A stretch of DNA of 64,000 nt from Luteimonas sp. MC1572 (GTDB taxonomy: Bacteria; Pseudomonadota; Gammaproteobacteria; Xanthomonadales; Xanthomonadaceae): NCBI RefSeq assembly GCF_016615815.1, contig NZ_CP067112.1:1798001-1862000 (forward strand), in the 5' to 3' direction. The notes below the pieces were generated by a model. That model saw only the letters and a program-made list of their open reading frames with translations. It did no database searches and was not told where the DNA came from. Of the stretch, positions 1 to 8,506 are shown in pieces. Numbering within the stretch: position 1 is the first letter of the stretch; each line of letters starts with the position of its first letter. A program made the translations under genes and the position numbers.

Positions 1-310
1 ACACGGCGGGCAGCGGTCCTGCGGCACCCGCCGGGCGCACCAGATAGCCGCGGGCGCGGCCATAGCCCTGCGGTGAATCGAACTCGAGAAGGCGCGCGGC
101 GAGCCGGGCGTCGTCGGGCTTGACCTGCTGCGCCAGGGCGAACTGCGGCGCCAGCGCCGCGAGCAGGCCAGCCGCCGTGGTGGCGCCCGCAGTGAAGCGC
201 GCGGCGCCAGCCAGGAACGCGCGGCGGTCGATGTCGCCATGCACGTAGCGGTCGAACAGCCCGAGTACGGCGGGATGGAAGTCGGCTGCGGTCTTGCGCG
301 GAGCGGACAT
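1..310 (-). CDS. Dienelactone hydrolase family protein, N-terminal part (runs off the window)
   Basis: The reverse strand opens with ATG at 310 and stays open to the window edge, giving about 103 residues. Residues 28-60 look like a Tat or Sec export signal: a DRRAFLAGAA motif, then an Ala/Leu-rich stretch ending FALAQQ. After it come the segments LLEFDSPQGYGRARGYLVRP and a following GPLPAV. These match the start of the exported dienelactone hydrolases (E. coli YghX type), alpha/beta hydrolases with a Cys-His-Asp triad. The catalytic part lies outside the window, so activity cannot be judged. The family call is by similarity of this N-terminal region only. Confidence 0.75.
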   Translation of the reverse strand, partial: MSAPRKTAADFHPAVLGLFDRYVHGDIDRRAFLAGAARFTAGATTAAGLLAALAPQFALAQQVKPDDARLAARLLEFDSPQGYGRARGYLVRPAGAAGPLPAV

Positions 311-488
311 GGCGGTCTCCGGTGTTGGCGATGGCCACCGCATGCTAACAAGCGCGCGCGCAAACAGATGTCTGCGCTGGAAGCGGTCCCGCAAAGTGGC
401 CGACGCAACGGCGACAGCCACCTCGCACCCCGCGAATTACCAGCAAGCCACGTTCAAACACTGCACGTTGGCCGAACTTCGGCGGCGT

Positions 489-520
489 AACTGGCGGTTT
501 CCCACCAGTTATCGTATAAT
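489..520 (+). promoter_or_regulatory. Candidate promoter with a dyad for the 99-residue protein
   Basis: A perfect TATAAT hexamer lies at 515-520. The -35 region 17 bp upstream (TGGCGG) is weak. An inverted repeat AACTGG (489-494) and CCAGTT (505-510) spans the -35 to -10 spacer, which could bind a regulator. The downstream gene starts at 603, leaving a leader of about 75 nt. The rest of the 311-602 gap shows no other feature. Confidence 0.45.
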
Positions 521-602
521 GCCGCTCCTTCCGCCGCCGCCACTCCTCACGGGGCGTGGCCGCACGTCTGCACCACGCGGACCCACCAGCACGAGGAGAC
601 GC

Positions 603-902
603 ATGTCCAGCAAGCCCACCCCGACCGCAGTCAAGCCAACGACCCCTTCACGCGTGTTCGCCGCCAGCTCCCGCGGTGCACAGAACGCCAGCCTCAGCAG
701 CGACACCATCGCGGCCGATATCGCGGCCTTCAAGACCCACGGGGGCCGCATCGAGGTCCTCGGCACCACCCCGCTCCGCACGCAGGCCCAGGGCCCGGCG
801 TTCCGCTCCAAGAGCACTACTGCCAAGAGCGCCGCCAAGAGCACGCCGAAGCGCGCCGCGGCCGCGGCCGCGCCTTCCGCCACCAAGAAATCGGCCGGCT
901 GA
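603..902 (+). CDS. Small basic hypothetical protein, Ala/Lys-rich tail
   Basis: A 99-residue protein starting at an ATG preceded by GAGGAG at 593-598. Residues 1-65 are polar and look folded or semi-folded, with the segment SDTIAADIAAFKTHGGRIEV and then VLGTTPLR. Residues 66-99 are a low-complexity Ala/Lys/Ser/Thr tail, suggesting nucleic-acid or surface contact. There is no signal peptide or membrane segment. I recall similar small proteins in Xanthomonadaceae but know no function. It stands alone behind its own promoter-like sequence and is convergent with the RIO kinase gene. Confidence 0.7.
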   Translation: MSSKPTPTAVKPTTPSRVFAASSRGAQNASLSSDTIAADIAAFKTHGGRIEVLGTTPLRTQAQGPAFRSKSTTAKSAAKSTPKRAAAAAAPSATKKSAG

Positions 903-923
903 CGGCCGAGCGCCCGCGCCGGG

Positions 924-1781
924 TCAGTCGACTTCGGCGGCCGCCTCGCGACCCTGCTGGCGGATCAGGGCTTCCTCGCGCGCGTCGTTGATCGCCTCGC
1001 GCACGCTGTCCAGGTCGGCAACGCGCTCATCGTGCACGAAGGTGCCGGTGAGCACGGAGTCCGGCTGCAACTCGCCGGCCTCGAACAGCGCCCACATCTC
1101 CTCGCCGTACCAGGTATCCAGCAGCTCGGGCGCCCAGTGGCCCAGGCCCGCGGTGAGGTTGTTGACGTCGCGCAGCAGCATGGTGCGCGCGGCATTGTTG
1201 CCGCCCGCACTGACCACCTGCGGGAAGTCGATGACCACCGGGCCGTCCGGGCCGACCAGCACGTTGTACGGCGACAGGTCGCCGTGGATCAGCCCGCAGC
1301 ACAGCATCAGCACCACCTGGCGCACGAGCACCGCGTGGTAGGCGCGCGCCTGCTCCGCGGTGAGCTCGACCTCGCCCAGCCGTGACGCCACGAATCCGTC
1401 GGCGTCGGTGACCATTTCCATGACCAGCACGCCATGGTGGAAGCCGTGCGGCTCGGGGACGCGCACGCCGGCGTCGCGCAGCTGGTACAGCGCATCGACC
1501 TCGGTGTTCTTCCACGCCTCTTCCTGCTGCCGGCGGCCGTAGCGGGAAGCCTTGCCGATCGCGCGCGCCTCGCGGCTGCCGCGCACCTTGCGTCCTTCCT
1601 GGTACTGCACGCGCTGCTGGAAGCTGCGCTGCGCCATGTCCTTGTAGACCTTCGCGCAGCGCAGTTCGCCGCCGGCGCGCACCACGTACACCGCTGCCTC
1701 CTTGCCGCTCTTGAGGGGGCGCACGACCTCGTCGATGACGCCGTCGTCTATCAGCGCCTGCAGCGGGGCTGGGGTTCTCAT
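924..1781 (-). CDS. RIO-type serine protein kinase
   Basis: A 285-residue RIO1-like atypical protein kinase. The nucleotide-binding loop is GKEAAVYV (26-33), the probable ATP-binding lysine is K44 in RCAKVYKD, the catalytic loop is HGDLSPYN (166-173, D168), and the metal-binding aspartate is D185 in VIDFPQ. All key residues are present, so it should be active. Bacterial RIO kinases of this length resemble Pseudomonas PA4780; their substrates are poorly known. A charged helical tail (about 255-285) follows the kinase fold. The gene lies 77 bp downstream of the DUF2058 gene on the same strand and may be co-transcribed with it. Confidence 0.9.
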   Translation of the reverse strand: MRTPAPLQALIDDGVIDEVVRPLKSGKEAAVYVVRAGGELRCAKVYKDMAQRSFQQRVQYQEGRKVRGSREARAIGKASRYGRRQQEEAWKNTEVDALYQLRDAGVRVPEPHGFHHGVLVMEMVTDADGFVASRLGEVELTAEQARAYHAVLVRQVVLMLCCGLIHGDLSPYNVLVGPDGPVVIDFPQVVSAGGNNAARTMLLRDVNNLTAGLGHWAPELLDTWYGEEMWALFEAGELQPDSVLTGTFVHDERVADLDSVREAINDAREEALIRQQGREAAAEVD

Positions 1782-1858
1782 TCAGTTCCTGGGGACGTGG
1801 CGCGGGATGGCGCCGAAGCCGGCCATTCTCGCATTACCCGGTCGCCGGCCATGAACGC

Positions 1859-2398
1859 CTACCAGACCAGGTCGTCGGGCACCTTGAAGCGGCCGTACCA
1901 GTCATCGTCGGCGGCATCGGATTGCGGCGGCGCGCTACGCGCATGGTCCAGCGCGATCATCGCGGGATCACGGGCTTCGACCTTCTCCGCGGCGGCGCGC
2001 GGGATGATGGCGTAGCCGGCGTCGTGGCAGGCGACCACCAGGCTGCCGGACGCGAGCTGGCGACGCACGGCATCGGTCACCAGCAGGCTGCGGATCACGC
2101 CAGCATGGGTAAACCGGTAGTCCATCGTGCCGTCCACGGCCAGCCGGTTCTGCTCCACGATCTGCCGCACCTGCGCGCGCAGCTCCTGCGCCCTCGCCTG
2201 CTCGTTGCGTTCGGCGGACAGCGCGCGGTCGCGCTCGATCTTCTCCAACCGTGCGCGTTCCAGCGCGGCCTTACTTTCATCGACGGGCGGCGGTGATTTC
2301 GCATGGCGCTGGCGCGTCTGTTCGCGCGCCACCTGGTCGACCCTGGACTTCTTCGCCAGTCCGGCCTTGAGCAGCTGTTCCTGCAGTGGATTGCGCAT
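1859..2398 (-). CDS. DUF2058 family protein (YaiL-like)
   Basis: A 179-residue cytoplasmic protein. It begins with MRNPLQEQLLKAGLAKKSR, the characteristic start of DUF2058 proteins, followed by a long charged helix (residues 25-90). A compact C-terminal part contains VDGTMDYRFTHAGVIRSLLV and ends in WYGRFKVPDDLVW. E. coli YaiL belongs to this family; its function is unclear, with proposed nucleoprotein or polysaccharide-related roles. The start at 2398 matches the family N-terminus; an in-frame extension further upstream would run into the azurin promoter. It is divergent from azurin and upstream of the RIO kinase. Confidence 0.85.
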   Translation of the reverse strand: MRNPLQEQLLKAGLAKKSRVDQVAREQTRQRHAKSPPPVDESKAALERARLEKIERDRALSAERNEQARAQELRAQVRQIVEQNRLAVDGTMDYRFTHAGVIRSLLVTDAVRRQLASGSLVVACHDAGYAIIPRAAAEKVEARDPAMIALDHARSAPPQSDAADDDWYGRFKVPDDLVW

Positions 2399-2512
2399 GT
2401 CGGTGCCCTTGCATGATGCCGCCACGATGATACGCGGGCCGCGGCGGTGGCGCTCCGCCACGCCACCCGCGAATGAGCCGGAAGTGGACCCGACCGTTTT
2501 TCGTGGCGCCGG

Positions 2513-2526
2513 ATGACGCAGGTCAA
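2513..2526 (+). promoter_or_regulatory. Candidate FNR/Dnr-type box upstream of azurin
   Basis: ATGAC-GCAG-GTCAA keeps the TGA-N6-TCA core of the FNR/Dnr consensus TTGAT-N4-ATCAA. Its centre (2519.5) is 72.5 bp before the azurin ATG, exactly the spacing of the better box before nirK. If activation is class II (-41.5), the -10 would be CACACT at 2549-2554, only 3 of 6 to consensus. The matching geometry is the main support. Confidence 0.45.
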
Positions 2527-2591
2527 GGAGGCACCGGCGCGTGCCGGGCACACTGCACGCATCACGAAAAACCACGTCACTGGAGATCGTC

Positions 2592-3047
2592 ATGAAGAAG
2601 TCCATCCCCGTCCTTGTCGGCCTCGCACTCCTGTCCGCGGGCGGGCTGGCCAGCGCCGCCAACTGCAGCATCGTGCTCGACAGCAACGACCGCATGCAGT
2701 ACGACCAGAAGAGCATCGAAGTATCGGCCGGTTGCGCGACGGTGACCGTCGAACTCAAGCACAGCGGCAAGCTGCCGAAGACGGCGATGGGCCACAACGT
2801 GGTGATCACCACCGAAGCCGACGCCACGCCGGTGGCGCAGGCCGCGGTGAAGGCAGGGGCCGCGAACGGCTACGTGCCCGCCGGCGACAAGCGCATCATC
2901 GCCGCCACCAAGATGCTGGGCGGCGGCGAGAGCACCAAGATCACCTTCCCGGGCCGCACGCTCAAGGCCGGTGGCGACTACGCGTTCTTCTGCTCGTTCC
3001 CGGGCCACTCGGCGCTGATGCGCGGCAAGCTGGTGGTCAAGCCCTGA
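2592..3047 (+). CDS. azu: Azurin, periplasmic blue copper protein
   Basis: A 151-residue azurin with a Sec signal peptide cleaved near residue 22 (LASAAN). The type 1 copper ligands are present: H68 in MGHN, C134 in FFCSFPGH, H139, and M143. C25 and C48 would form the conserved disulfide. Azurins carry single electrons in the periplasm, for example from the bc1 complex to a copper nitrite reductase. The nirK gene begins 173 bp downstream on the same strand, so this azurin is the likely electron donor for NirK. A terminator-like hairpin separates the two and each has its own candidate FNR-type box, so they look like separately transcribed, co-regulated genes. Confidence 0.95.
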   Translation: MKKSIPVLVGLALLSAGGLASAANCSIVLDSNDRMQYDQKSIEVSAGCATVTVELKHSGKLPKTAMGHNVVITTEADATPVAQAAVKAGAANGYVPAGDKRIIAATKMLGGGESTKITFPGRTLKAGGDYAFFCSFPGHSALMRGKLVVKP

Positions 3048-3071
3048 CCGCACGCGCTTCGCTCCACAACG

Positions 3072-3101
3072 GACATGCCGGCCTCGCGCCGGCATGTTTG
3101 T
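3072..3101 (+). terminator. Rho-independent terminator after azurin
   Basis: ACATGCCGGC (3072-3081) pairs perfectly with GCCGGCATGT (3087-3096) around a 5-nt loop, followed by TTGTTTG. It lies 25 bp after the azurin stop and before the nirK promoter. Confidence 0.8.
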
Positions 3102-3141
3102 TTGCGTGTCGAGGATCCTTCCACGATATGCATTCAAACAC

Positions 3142-3183
3142 TTGATTGGCGTCAAGGCGTGCGCGTCGCGGCACATGCAAAAT
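3142..3183 (+). promoter_or_regulatory. FNR/Dnr-type promoter of nirK
   Basis: TTGAT-TGGC-GTCAA at 3142-3155 differs from the FNR/Dnr/NNR consensus (TTGAT-N4-ATCAA) at one base. Its centre is 3148.5. For a class II promoter the start would fall near 3190 and the -10 at 3178-3183, where CAAAAT (4 of 6 to TATAAT) is found. The leader to the ATG at 3221 would be about 31 nt. This fits oxygen- or nitric-oxide-controlled expression. Confidence 0.75.
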
Positions 3184-3220
3184 TTTCGGCAACGGGGGAA
3201 AGGCCCCCATGGAGCTGGAA

Positions 3221-4390
3221 ATGAATGTCCTGAAGACCACGCTGATCTCTGCGGCCATCGCACTTGCCTGCGGCGCATTCGCCGCCCCGCCGGCCTACGC
3301 CGTGGATGCGCTTGAACTCATGCAGTCCACCGTCGACCAGGCGCCCGACCTGTCGGCGCTCGCCGAGCACAAGGTGCAGCTGGTGCGGCCGCCGTTCGTG
3401 CACGAGCACGACCAGGTCGCGCCCGGCGCCCCGCGGCTGGTGAAGTTCACCCTGCCGATCGAGGAAAAGGAAATCGTCATCGACGACAAGGGCACGCGCA
3501 TGCATGCGATGACCTTCGGCGGCTCGATCCCCGGCCCGATGATGGTGGTGCACGAGGGCGACTACGTCGAACTCAAGCTGATCAACCTGGCCAGCAACAG
3601 CATGCCGCACAACATCGATTTCCATGCCGCGACCGGCGCGCTGGGCGGCGGCGACTTCACCGTCGTCGCCCCGGGCGAGGAAGTCACGCTGCGCTGGAAG
3701 GCGACGCGCTCCGGCACCTTCATCTACCACTGCGCCCCGGGTGGCTCGATGACGCCGTGGCACGTGGTGCAGGGCATGCACGGCACGATCATGGTGCTGC
3801 CGCGCGACGGCCTGAAGGACGGCGACGGCAAGCCGCTGCGCTACGACCGCGCCTATTACGTCGGCGAGACCGACTTCTACATCCCGCGCGACGCCGACGG
3901 CAACTTCCGCTCCTATGCCAGCCCCGCGGAATCGCTGCCCGACACGCTCGCCACGATGCGCACGCTCACGCCCTCGCACATCGTGTTCAACGGCGCGGTC
4001 GGCGCGCTGACGGGCAAGAACGCGATGACGTCGAAAGTCGGTGAAACGGTGTTGTTCGTGCACTCGCAGGCCAACCGCGACACGCGTCCGCACCTGATCG
4101 GCGGCCACGGCGACTACGTCTGGGAGGAAGGCAAGTTCGACAACGCGCCGATGAAGGATCTCGAGACCTGGTTCATCCGCGGCGGCTCGGCGGGCGCGGC
4201 GCTGTACACGTTCCTGCAGCCGGGGCTGCACGTGTACCTCAACCACAACCTGATCGAGGCGGTGGAACTGGGTGCGGCGGGACACGTGCAGGTCGCGGGT
4301 GACCGCTGGGATCACGACCTGATGACGCAGCCGGCCAGGACGGGCCCGATCCGTCCGGATACCGACCTGTCGATGCCGGCAGCCCGCTGA
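3221..4390 (+). CDS. nirK: Copper-containing nitrite reductase NirK
   Basis: A 389-residue periplasmic enzyme reducing nitrite to nitric oxide in denitrification. After a signal peptide (residues 1-27, ending PAYA) come two cupredoxin domains. Type 1 copper ligands are H130, C171, H181 and M186. Type 2 ligands are H135, H170 and, from the neighbouring subunit of the trimer, H342 in NHNLIE. The catalytic pair is D133 in HNIDFH and H291 in [10 protein letters not shown]. All are present. An ATG at 3209 is also in frame, but the GGAG at 3211-3214 sits correctly for 3221. The partner azurin is directly upstream. No nitrate, NO or N2O reductase gene is in the window, so the rest of the pathway cannot be judged. 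Confidence 0.97.
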   Translation: MNVLKTTLISAAIALACGAFAAPPAYAVDALELMQSTVDQAPDLSALAEHKVQLVRPPFVHEHDQVAPGAPRLVKFTLPIEEKEIVIDDKGTRMHAMTFGGSIPGPMMVVHEGDYVELKLINLASNSMPHNIDFHAATGALGGGDFTVVAPGEEVTLRWKATRSGTFIYHCAPGGSMTPWHVVQGMHGTIMVLPRDGLKDGDGKPLRYDRAYYVGETDFYIPRDADGNFRSYASPAESLPDTLATMRTLTPSHIVFNGAVGALTGKNAMTSKVGETVLFVHSQANRDTRPHLIGGHGDYVWEEGKFDNAPMKDLETWFIRGGSAGAALYTFLQPGLHVYLNHNLIEAVELGAAGHVQVAGDRWDHDLMTQPARTGPIRPDTDLSMPAAR

Positions 4391-4420
4391 TCGGTCACTT
4401 CCGCACAGTCCGCAATACGC

Positions 4421-4455
4421 AAGGGCACCGCGTCAGCGGTGCCCTTCGCGTTTCG
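4421..4455 (+). terminator. Terminator after nirK
   Basis: AAGGGCACCGC (4421-4431) and GCGGTGCCCTT (4436-4446) form an 11 bp perfect stem with a 4-nt loop, followed by CGCGTTT. It lies between nirK and the convergent glycosylase gene and probably serves both; the AA at the start of the left arm gives TT on the other strand. Confidence 0.8.
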
Positions 4456-4498
4456 GTGATTCACCTGCCTGACCTGCGCGCGGCGCCGCACCATGCAC

Positions 4499-5041
4499 TC
4501 AGCGCGCCAGCCAGCGCCATGGCAGGTCCACGGCCTTGGAGATGCCGATCCGCGCAGTGGCCCGGGGTGGCGCCTCGCCACGAAAGCCGTCGTCGAAGAT
4601 GCCCACGCGCGCGCTGGCCACCAGGTCCTCGCCGTCGAACGTGCCGTCGATGCCCAGCGCCTGGGTCAGCTTGCCGGGCCCGTTGGCGAGATCGGCATCG
4701 CGTGACGCGCGTGGCCGCGCCGCACGCATCGCCTCGATGCCGGCCAGCGGCAGCAGTCCGCGCATCAGCACGCCCGAGCCGTTGCCACAGGTCGCGTTGC
4801 AGCACCAGTGGATGCCGTAGCTGAAATACACATACAGGTGGCCCGGCGGGCCGAACATCGTGGCGTTGCGCTTCGTGGGGCCTCGGAAAGAATGCGCCGC
4901 CGGATCGTCGCGCCCGCGATAGGCCTCGACCTCGACGATGCGGCCGGCGCGGCCGTCGGCCACGCGCAGTACCCGGTGCACCAGCTCCGGCGCCACGTCG
5001 AGGACATCGCGATCGAAGAAGCTCCGTGGCAGGCGCGTCAT
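4499..5041 (-). CDS. 3-methyladenine DNA glycosylase (AAG/MPG family)
   Basis: A 180-residue protein of the alkyladenine DNA glycosylase family, which removes alkylated and deaminated purines in base excision repair. Visible family signatures are the opening LPRSFFDRDVLDVAPELVHR, the catalytic-region IVEVEAYRGRDDPAAHSFRG, the segment RNATMFGPPGHLYVYFSYG and the following HWCCNATC. The length fits bacterial members. The start at 5041 was chosen because MTRLPRSFF matches family N-termini; an in-frame ATG at 5110 would add a low-complexity extension. No convincing ribosome binding site decides it. It is divergent from the TRIC channel gene. Confidence 0.88.
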   Translation of the reverse strand: MTRLPRSFFDRDVLDVAPELVHRVLRVADGRAGRIVEVEAYRGRDDPAAHSFRGPTKRNATMFGPPGHLYVYFSYGIHWCCNATCGNGSGVLMRGLLPLAGIEAMRAARPRASRDADLANGPGKLTQALGIDGTFDGEDLVASARVGIFDDGFRGEAPPRATARIGISKAVDLPWRWLAR

Positions 5042-5177
5042 GCCGGGCACGTCGTGGGCGGTTGGCGTGGCATCAGGGGTGCCATCGTGCCATGGCGTTC
5101 CGGCCGCCATCGCCACGCGCCCTTCGCACGCTGCGGGCTGGGGCATGATGTGCGCCAGGGGACAACGGAGGCGCGCG

Positions 5178-5798
5178 ATGACGCCGTGGCTGGTGGTACT
5201 GCTGGACCTGCTTGGCACCTTTGCATTCGCCATCAGCGGCGCCACGATGGGCGTGCGCAAGCGGCTGGATTTCTTCGGCGTGATGGTGCTGGCGTTTGCC
5301 GCCGCCACCGCAGGCGGCATCGCGCGCGACACCCTGCTCGGCGCCACCCCGCCCATCGCGCTCGCCGACTGGCGCTATCTGGCGGTGTCGGCGGTGGCGG
5401 GCGTGACCGTGTTCTTCGGCTATGAGCAGGTGGAGCGCATGCGCAACCCGGTGCAGCTGTTCGATGCCGTCGGCCTGGCGCTGTTCGCGGTCACCGGCGC
5501 GGCCAAGGCGCTCGCCTTCGGGCTTGGCGGCACGGGCGCGGTACTGCTGGGCATGATGTCGGGCATCGGCGGCGGCATCGTGCGCGACGTGCTGGTGGCC
5601 GAAGTCCCCGCGGTGCTGCACCGCGAACTGTATGCCGTGGCCGCGGTGCTCGGCGCAGCCTGCGTGGTGGTGGGCGTGGCGCTGGGCCTTCGGCCGGGCC
5701 CCGCCATGGTGGTCGGCGCGGCGCTGTGCTTCGTACTGCGCTTCATCGCGATCAGGCGCGGATGGCAGCTGCCGATCGCGCGCAAGCCGGGGGAGTGA
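5178..5798 (+). CDS. TRIC cation channel family protein (UPF0126, YicG-like)
   Basis: A 206-residue inner membrane protein with about seven hydrophobic segments. It shows the two internally repeated glycine motifs of the UPF0126/TRIC family, AAATAGGIARDTLLGATPP and MMSGIGGGIVRDVLVAEVP. Prokaryotic TRIC homologues form trimeric cation (K+) channels. The start is supported by GGAGG at 5167-5171. The last residues are basic and cytoplasmic. It is divergent from the DNA glycosylase and convergent with the DUF488 gene; no functional link to either is evident. Confidence 0.9.
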   Translation: MTPWLVVLLDLLGTFAFAISGATMGVRKRLDFFGVMVLAFAAATAGGIARDTLLGATPPIALADWRYLAVSAVAGVTVFFGYEQVERMRNPVQLFDAVGLALFAVTGAAKALAFGLGGTGAVLLGMMSGIGGGIVRDVLVAEVPAVLHRELYAVAAVLGAACVVVGVALGLRPGPAMVVGAALCFVLRFIAIRRGWQLPIARKPGE

Positions 5799-5820
5799 CG
5801 GCCGGCGATGGGCTTCCCCC

Positions 5821-6393
5821 TCACCCACCTTCCCCGAACAACGATTCCTGCGCCGGCGGATACGCCAGGCGTCCATCCACCACCCGCGCGGGCGAAGTCC
5901 ACGGATGCGGCGTGGGTGCGCCGGCGCCGAGGATGTGCAGGACCTGGATGCCGCGCAGTTTGAGCACGTCCGCCACCAGCGCGCGGTGGCAGCGCCACCA
6001 CAGCGATTCGGCGCACATCAGCGCGCTGCGCCGGCGCGACGCCATCGCCAGCGTGGCCGCCAGGCCTTCGGCGAACTCGATACTCTCGAGGTGGTCCGCG
6101 TAGCCCTGGAACGAGGCATTCCGCCAGCCGGTGTTGGGCGATCCCGCACGCGCCCGCCGGCGCCCGCCCAGTTGCGGCAACCAGGCGTATTCGATGCCGT
6201 GCGCCGGCAGGTTCGCGGCGAGCGCCTCACGCGCGAACCAGGGATAGCGGCGCGAGCCAGGAAAGCGCCGCACGTCGAGGATCGCCCCCATGCGGTGACG
6301 CGCAAGCAGCGCCACGAAGTCATCGAACGCCAGCGTCGAATGGCCGATCGTCCAGATCGTGGCGGCGTCGTCAGATGGTGCGTCACCTGGCAT
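5821..6393 (-). CDS. DUF488 domain-containing protein
   Basis: A 190-residue cytoplasmic protein. The core begins WTIGHSTLAFDDFVALL, continues with LDVRRFPGSRRYPWF, and contains the Cys/His segment LMCAESLWWRCHRALVAD typical of DUF488. The family has no firmly established biochemical role. The gap to the upstream pseudouridine synthase stop is 27 bp on the same strand, so the pair and the quinone oxidoreductase behind them may form one minus-strand transcript (8323 to 5821). Confidence 0.88.
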   Translation of the reverse strand: MPGDAPSDDAATIWTIGHSTLAFDDFVALLARHRMGAILDVRRFPGSRRYPWFAREALAANLPAHGIEYAWLPQLGGRRRARAGSPNTGWRNASFQGYADHLESIEFAEGLAATLAMASRRRSALMCAESLWWRCHRALVADVLKLRGIQVLHILGAGAPTPHPWTSPARVVDGRLAYPPAQESLFGEGG

Positions 6394-6420
6394 GCCGTGA
6401 AGGTAGCCGGGCCGTGGCCG

Positions 6421-7320
6421 TCAGCGCGTGAATCCCTGGTCGGCGAGCGCCAGCGCGCTCCTGAATTCGCGGCGCCGGCCATCGAGCGGATCATCGAACG
6501 CAAGCGCGTGTGCGAGCAGCTGCAGGGGCCGTGCGTGGTCGTCGGCCGTGGCATCCCGCAGCTCCGGATACAACGCGTCATTGAGGATCGGCGCACCGAG
6601 CGCGGCCATGTGCACGCGCAGCTGGTGCTTGCGGCCGCTGACCGGGCGCAGCCGGTAACGCCACGCATGCTCGCCGCGTTCAACCACGTCGAGCCAGGTT
6701 TCGCTGTTGGCCTCGCCGGCGACCTCGCGCATGCGGAAGAACGGCTCGCCACGTTCCAGGCGGCTGCAACGCACCAGCGGAAACGCCAGCGCCGGCAGCG
6801 GCGGCGCGACGGCCAGGTACTCCTTGTCGATGCACCGCTCGCGGAACAGCGCCTGGTAGCGCGCGCGGCTGTCGCGGCTGGCCGAAAACAGCACCAGCCC
6901 CGCGGTCAGGCGATCGATCCTGTGCAGGGGCACCAGATCCGGGTTTCCGAGCCGCCGCACCAGCCGCCCCAGCAGCGTTTCGCGCACGTAGGCGCCGGCA
7001 GGTGCGACCGGCAGGAAGTGCGGCTTGTCGGCGACTACCAGGTGCGCATCGACATGCAGGACCGTCTCGGTGAACGGGATGCGCAGCTCGTCGACGACTT
7101 CGCGGAAGTAGCGGATCTCGGCCCCGGTCCGGTACGGCGCGGTCGCCGCAAGCGGCTGGCCGTCGACATCGAGTACGCGGCCGCGCGCGAACCGGTCCAC
7201 CCAGGTCGTGCGATCGATCGCGGGAAACCGGTCGCACAGGGCGTCGAGCACCGTCGTCCAGGGACCTGGCGGAAGCTGCAGCCGGCTAGCGGCCACGTCG
7301 TCCGACAATGCGGGCGTCAC
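6421..7320 (-). CDS. RluA-type pseudouridine synthase
   Basis: A 299-residue protein of the RluA pseudouridine synthase family, which isomerises uridine in rRNA or tRNA. The catalytic aspartate is in HRIDRLTAGLVLF, and the family segment GRKHQLRVHMAALGAPILND follows. The N-terminal 80 residues resemble a short S4-like RNA-binding part with WVDRFARGRVLD. The GTG at 7320 is preferred: it gives VTPALSDDVAAS before the conserved LPPGPWTTVLD, and an upstream start would overlap the oxidoreductase gene. The target site is not predictable from sequence. Confidence 0.88.
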   Translation of the reverse strand: MTPALSDDVAASRLQLPPGPWTTVLDALCDRFPAIDRTTWVDRFARGRVLDVDGQPLAATAPYRTGAEIRYFREVVDELRIPFTETVLHVDAHLVVADKPHFLPVAPAGAYVRETLLGRLVRRLGNPDLVPLHRIDRLTAGLVLFSASRDSRARYQALFRERCIDKEYLAVAPPLPALAFPLVRCSRLERGEPFFRMREVAGEANSETWLDVVERGEHAWRYRLRPVSGRKHQLRVHMAALGAPILNDALYPELRDATADDHARPLQLLAHALAFDDPLDGRRREFRSALALADQGFTR

Positions 7321-7345
7321 GCCGGACACAGGGTGTCGACGACGA

Positions 7346-8323
7346 TCACGCCACCACCAGTACCAGCTTGCCGGTGTGCCGACCACTCTCCAGCCAGGCA
7401 TGCGCCTCGGCCGCCTGCTCCAGCGGGAACGTCCGGTCGACCACCGCGCGCACGCGCCCGGCCTCGATCCACGGCCACGCGACGCGCTCCACTTCGCTCG
7501 CCAGCCGCGCCTTTTCGTCGGCGCTGCGCGGGCGGAGCATGGACCCGGTGATCACCGCGCGCTTGCGCATCAGCGTGGCCACCGGCACGTGCAGCTCGTT
7601 GCCGGCCTGGGCGGCGATATAGACGATGCGGCCGCCGGTGTTGAGTGCGTCGAGGGTCGCGGCGAAGTACGGCGCGCCGACCATGTCCACGGCCACGTCG
7701 ATGCCGCCCGCGGCCACCGCCGCCGCGCCGAATTCCTCGCGACTGGTGTCCACCGCGATGTCGGCGCCAAGCTTGCGCGCCGCGGCGGCTTTCTCCGCTC
7801 CACGCGCGGTGGCGACGACGCGCGCGCCGGCGGCCTTCGCCATCTGGATCGCGGCCACGCCAATGCCGGATGTCGCGCCGTGCACCAGCAGCGTCTCGCC
7901 GGGCTGCAGCGCGCCGTGCTCGAACACGTTCGCGTAAACGGTGAATACCGTTTCCGGCAGCGCCGCGGCCTGCACGAAATCCAGCCCGGCCGGGATCGGC
8001 AGGGCGTGGCGCGCGTCCACCACCGCATACCCGGCGTAGCCGCCGCCACCCAGCAGGGCGCAGACGCGGTCGCCCACCTTCCAGCGTCCAGCGGCTTCCT
8101 CCACCTCGCCGGCGACCTCCAGCCCGAGCGTGTCGGGCGCACCCGGCGGTGGCGGATAGCGCCCGCCGCGCTGCAGCACGTCCGGGCGGTTCACGCCGGC
8201 CGCGCGCACGCGCAGCAGCAACTCGCCTTCGCGTGGCCGCGGGCGCGCCACCGTCACCGCATGCAGGGCCTCGGCGGGGCCCGAGCCGCCGGGGATGGCA
8301 ATGGCGGTCATCGTGTCGGACAT
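7346..8323 (-). CDS. NAD(P)H-quinone oxidoreductase, zinc-independent MDR family
   Basis: A 325-residue quinone oxidoreductase of the medium-chain dehydrogenase/reductase family. The N-terminal GroES-like domain holds RAAGVNRPDVLQRGG, and the Rossmann domain carries LVHGATSGIGVAAIQMAKAA as the NADPH-binding loop. The catalytic and structural zinc cysteines of alcohol dehydrogenases are absent, as expected for the QOR/PIG3 type. It probably reduces quinones or other electrophiles in the cytoplasm. CGGAG at 8332-8336 supports the start. The gene leads a minus-strand run with the pseudouridine synthase and DUF488 genes and is divergent from the second azurin. Confidence 0.9.
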   Translation of the reverse strand: MSDTMTAIAIPGGSGPAEALHAVTVARPRPREGELLLRVRAAGVNRPDVLQRGGRYPPPPGAPDTLGLEVAGEVEEAAGRWKVGDRVCALLGGGGYAGYAVVDARHALPIPAGLDFVQAAALPETVFTVYANVFEHGALQPGETLLVHGATSGIGVAAIQMAKAAGARVVATARGAEKAAAARKLGADIAVDTSREEFGAAAVAAGGIDVAVDMVGAPYFAATLDALNTGGRIVYIAAQAGNELHVPVATLMRKRAVITGSMLRPRSADEKARLASEVERVAWPWIEAGRVRAVVDRTFPLEQAAEAHAWLESGRHTGKLVLVVA

Positions 8324-8506
8324 CCGCGTGCTCCGGAAATGGGGGCCAACAAAGGTACACCGCCCCCGACGCGCGCCCGGAACCCACCGTTTCACGCGCC
8401 GGGGCGACCCGGGCGATCTGCCGTGTCCGGGCCCGCAAGTTCCTTCACACGCATTGTCCACGCGCGGGGGGACCATTCGCACACCTGTACGCCAACGAGG
8501 ATGAAC

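Noticed and set aside
5632..7551. Plus-strand open frame of 639 codons opposite the DUF488 and pseudouridine synthase genes
   Set aside because: Arg/His/Pro-rich shadow frame antisense to well-recognised genes, with no domain and no ribosome binding site.
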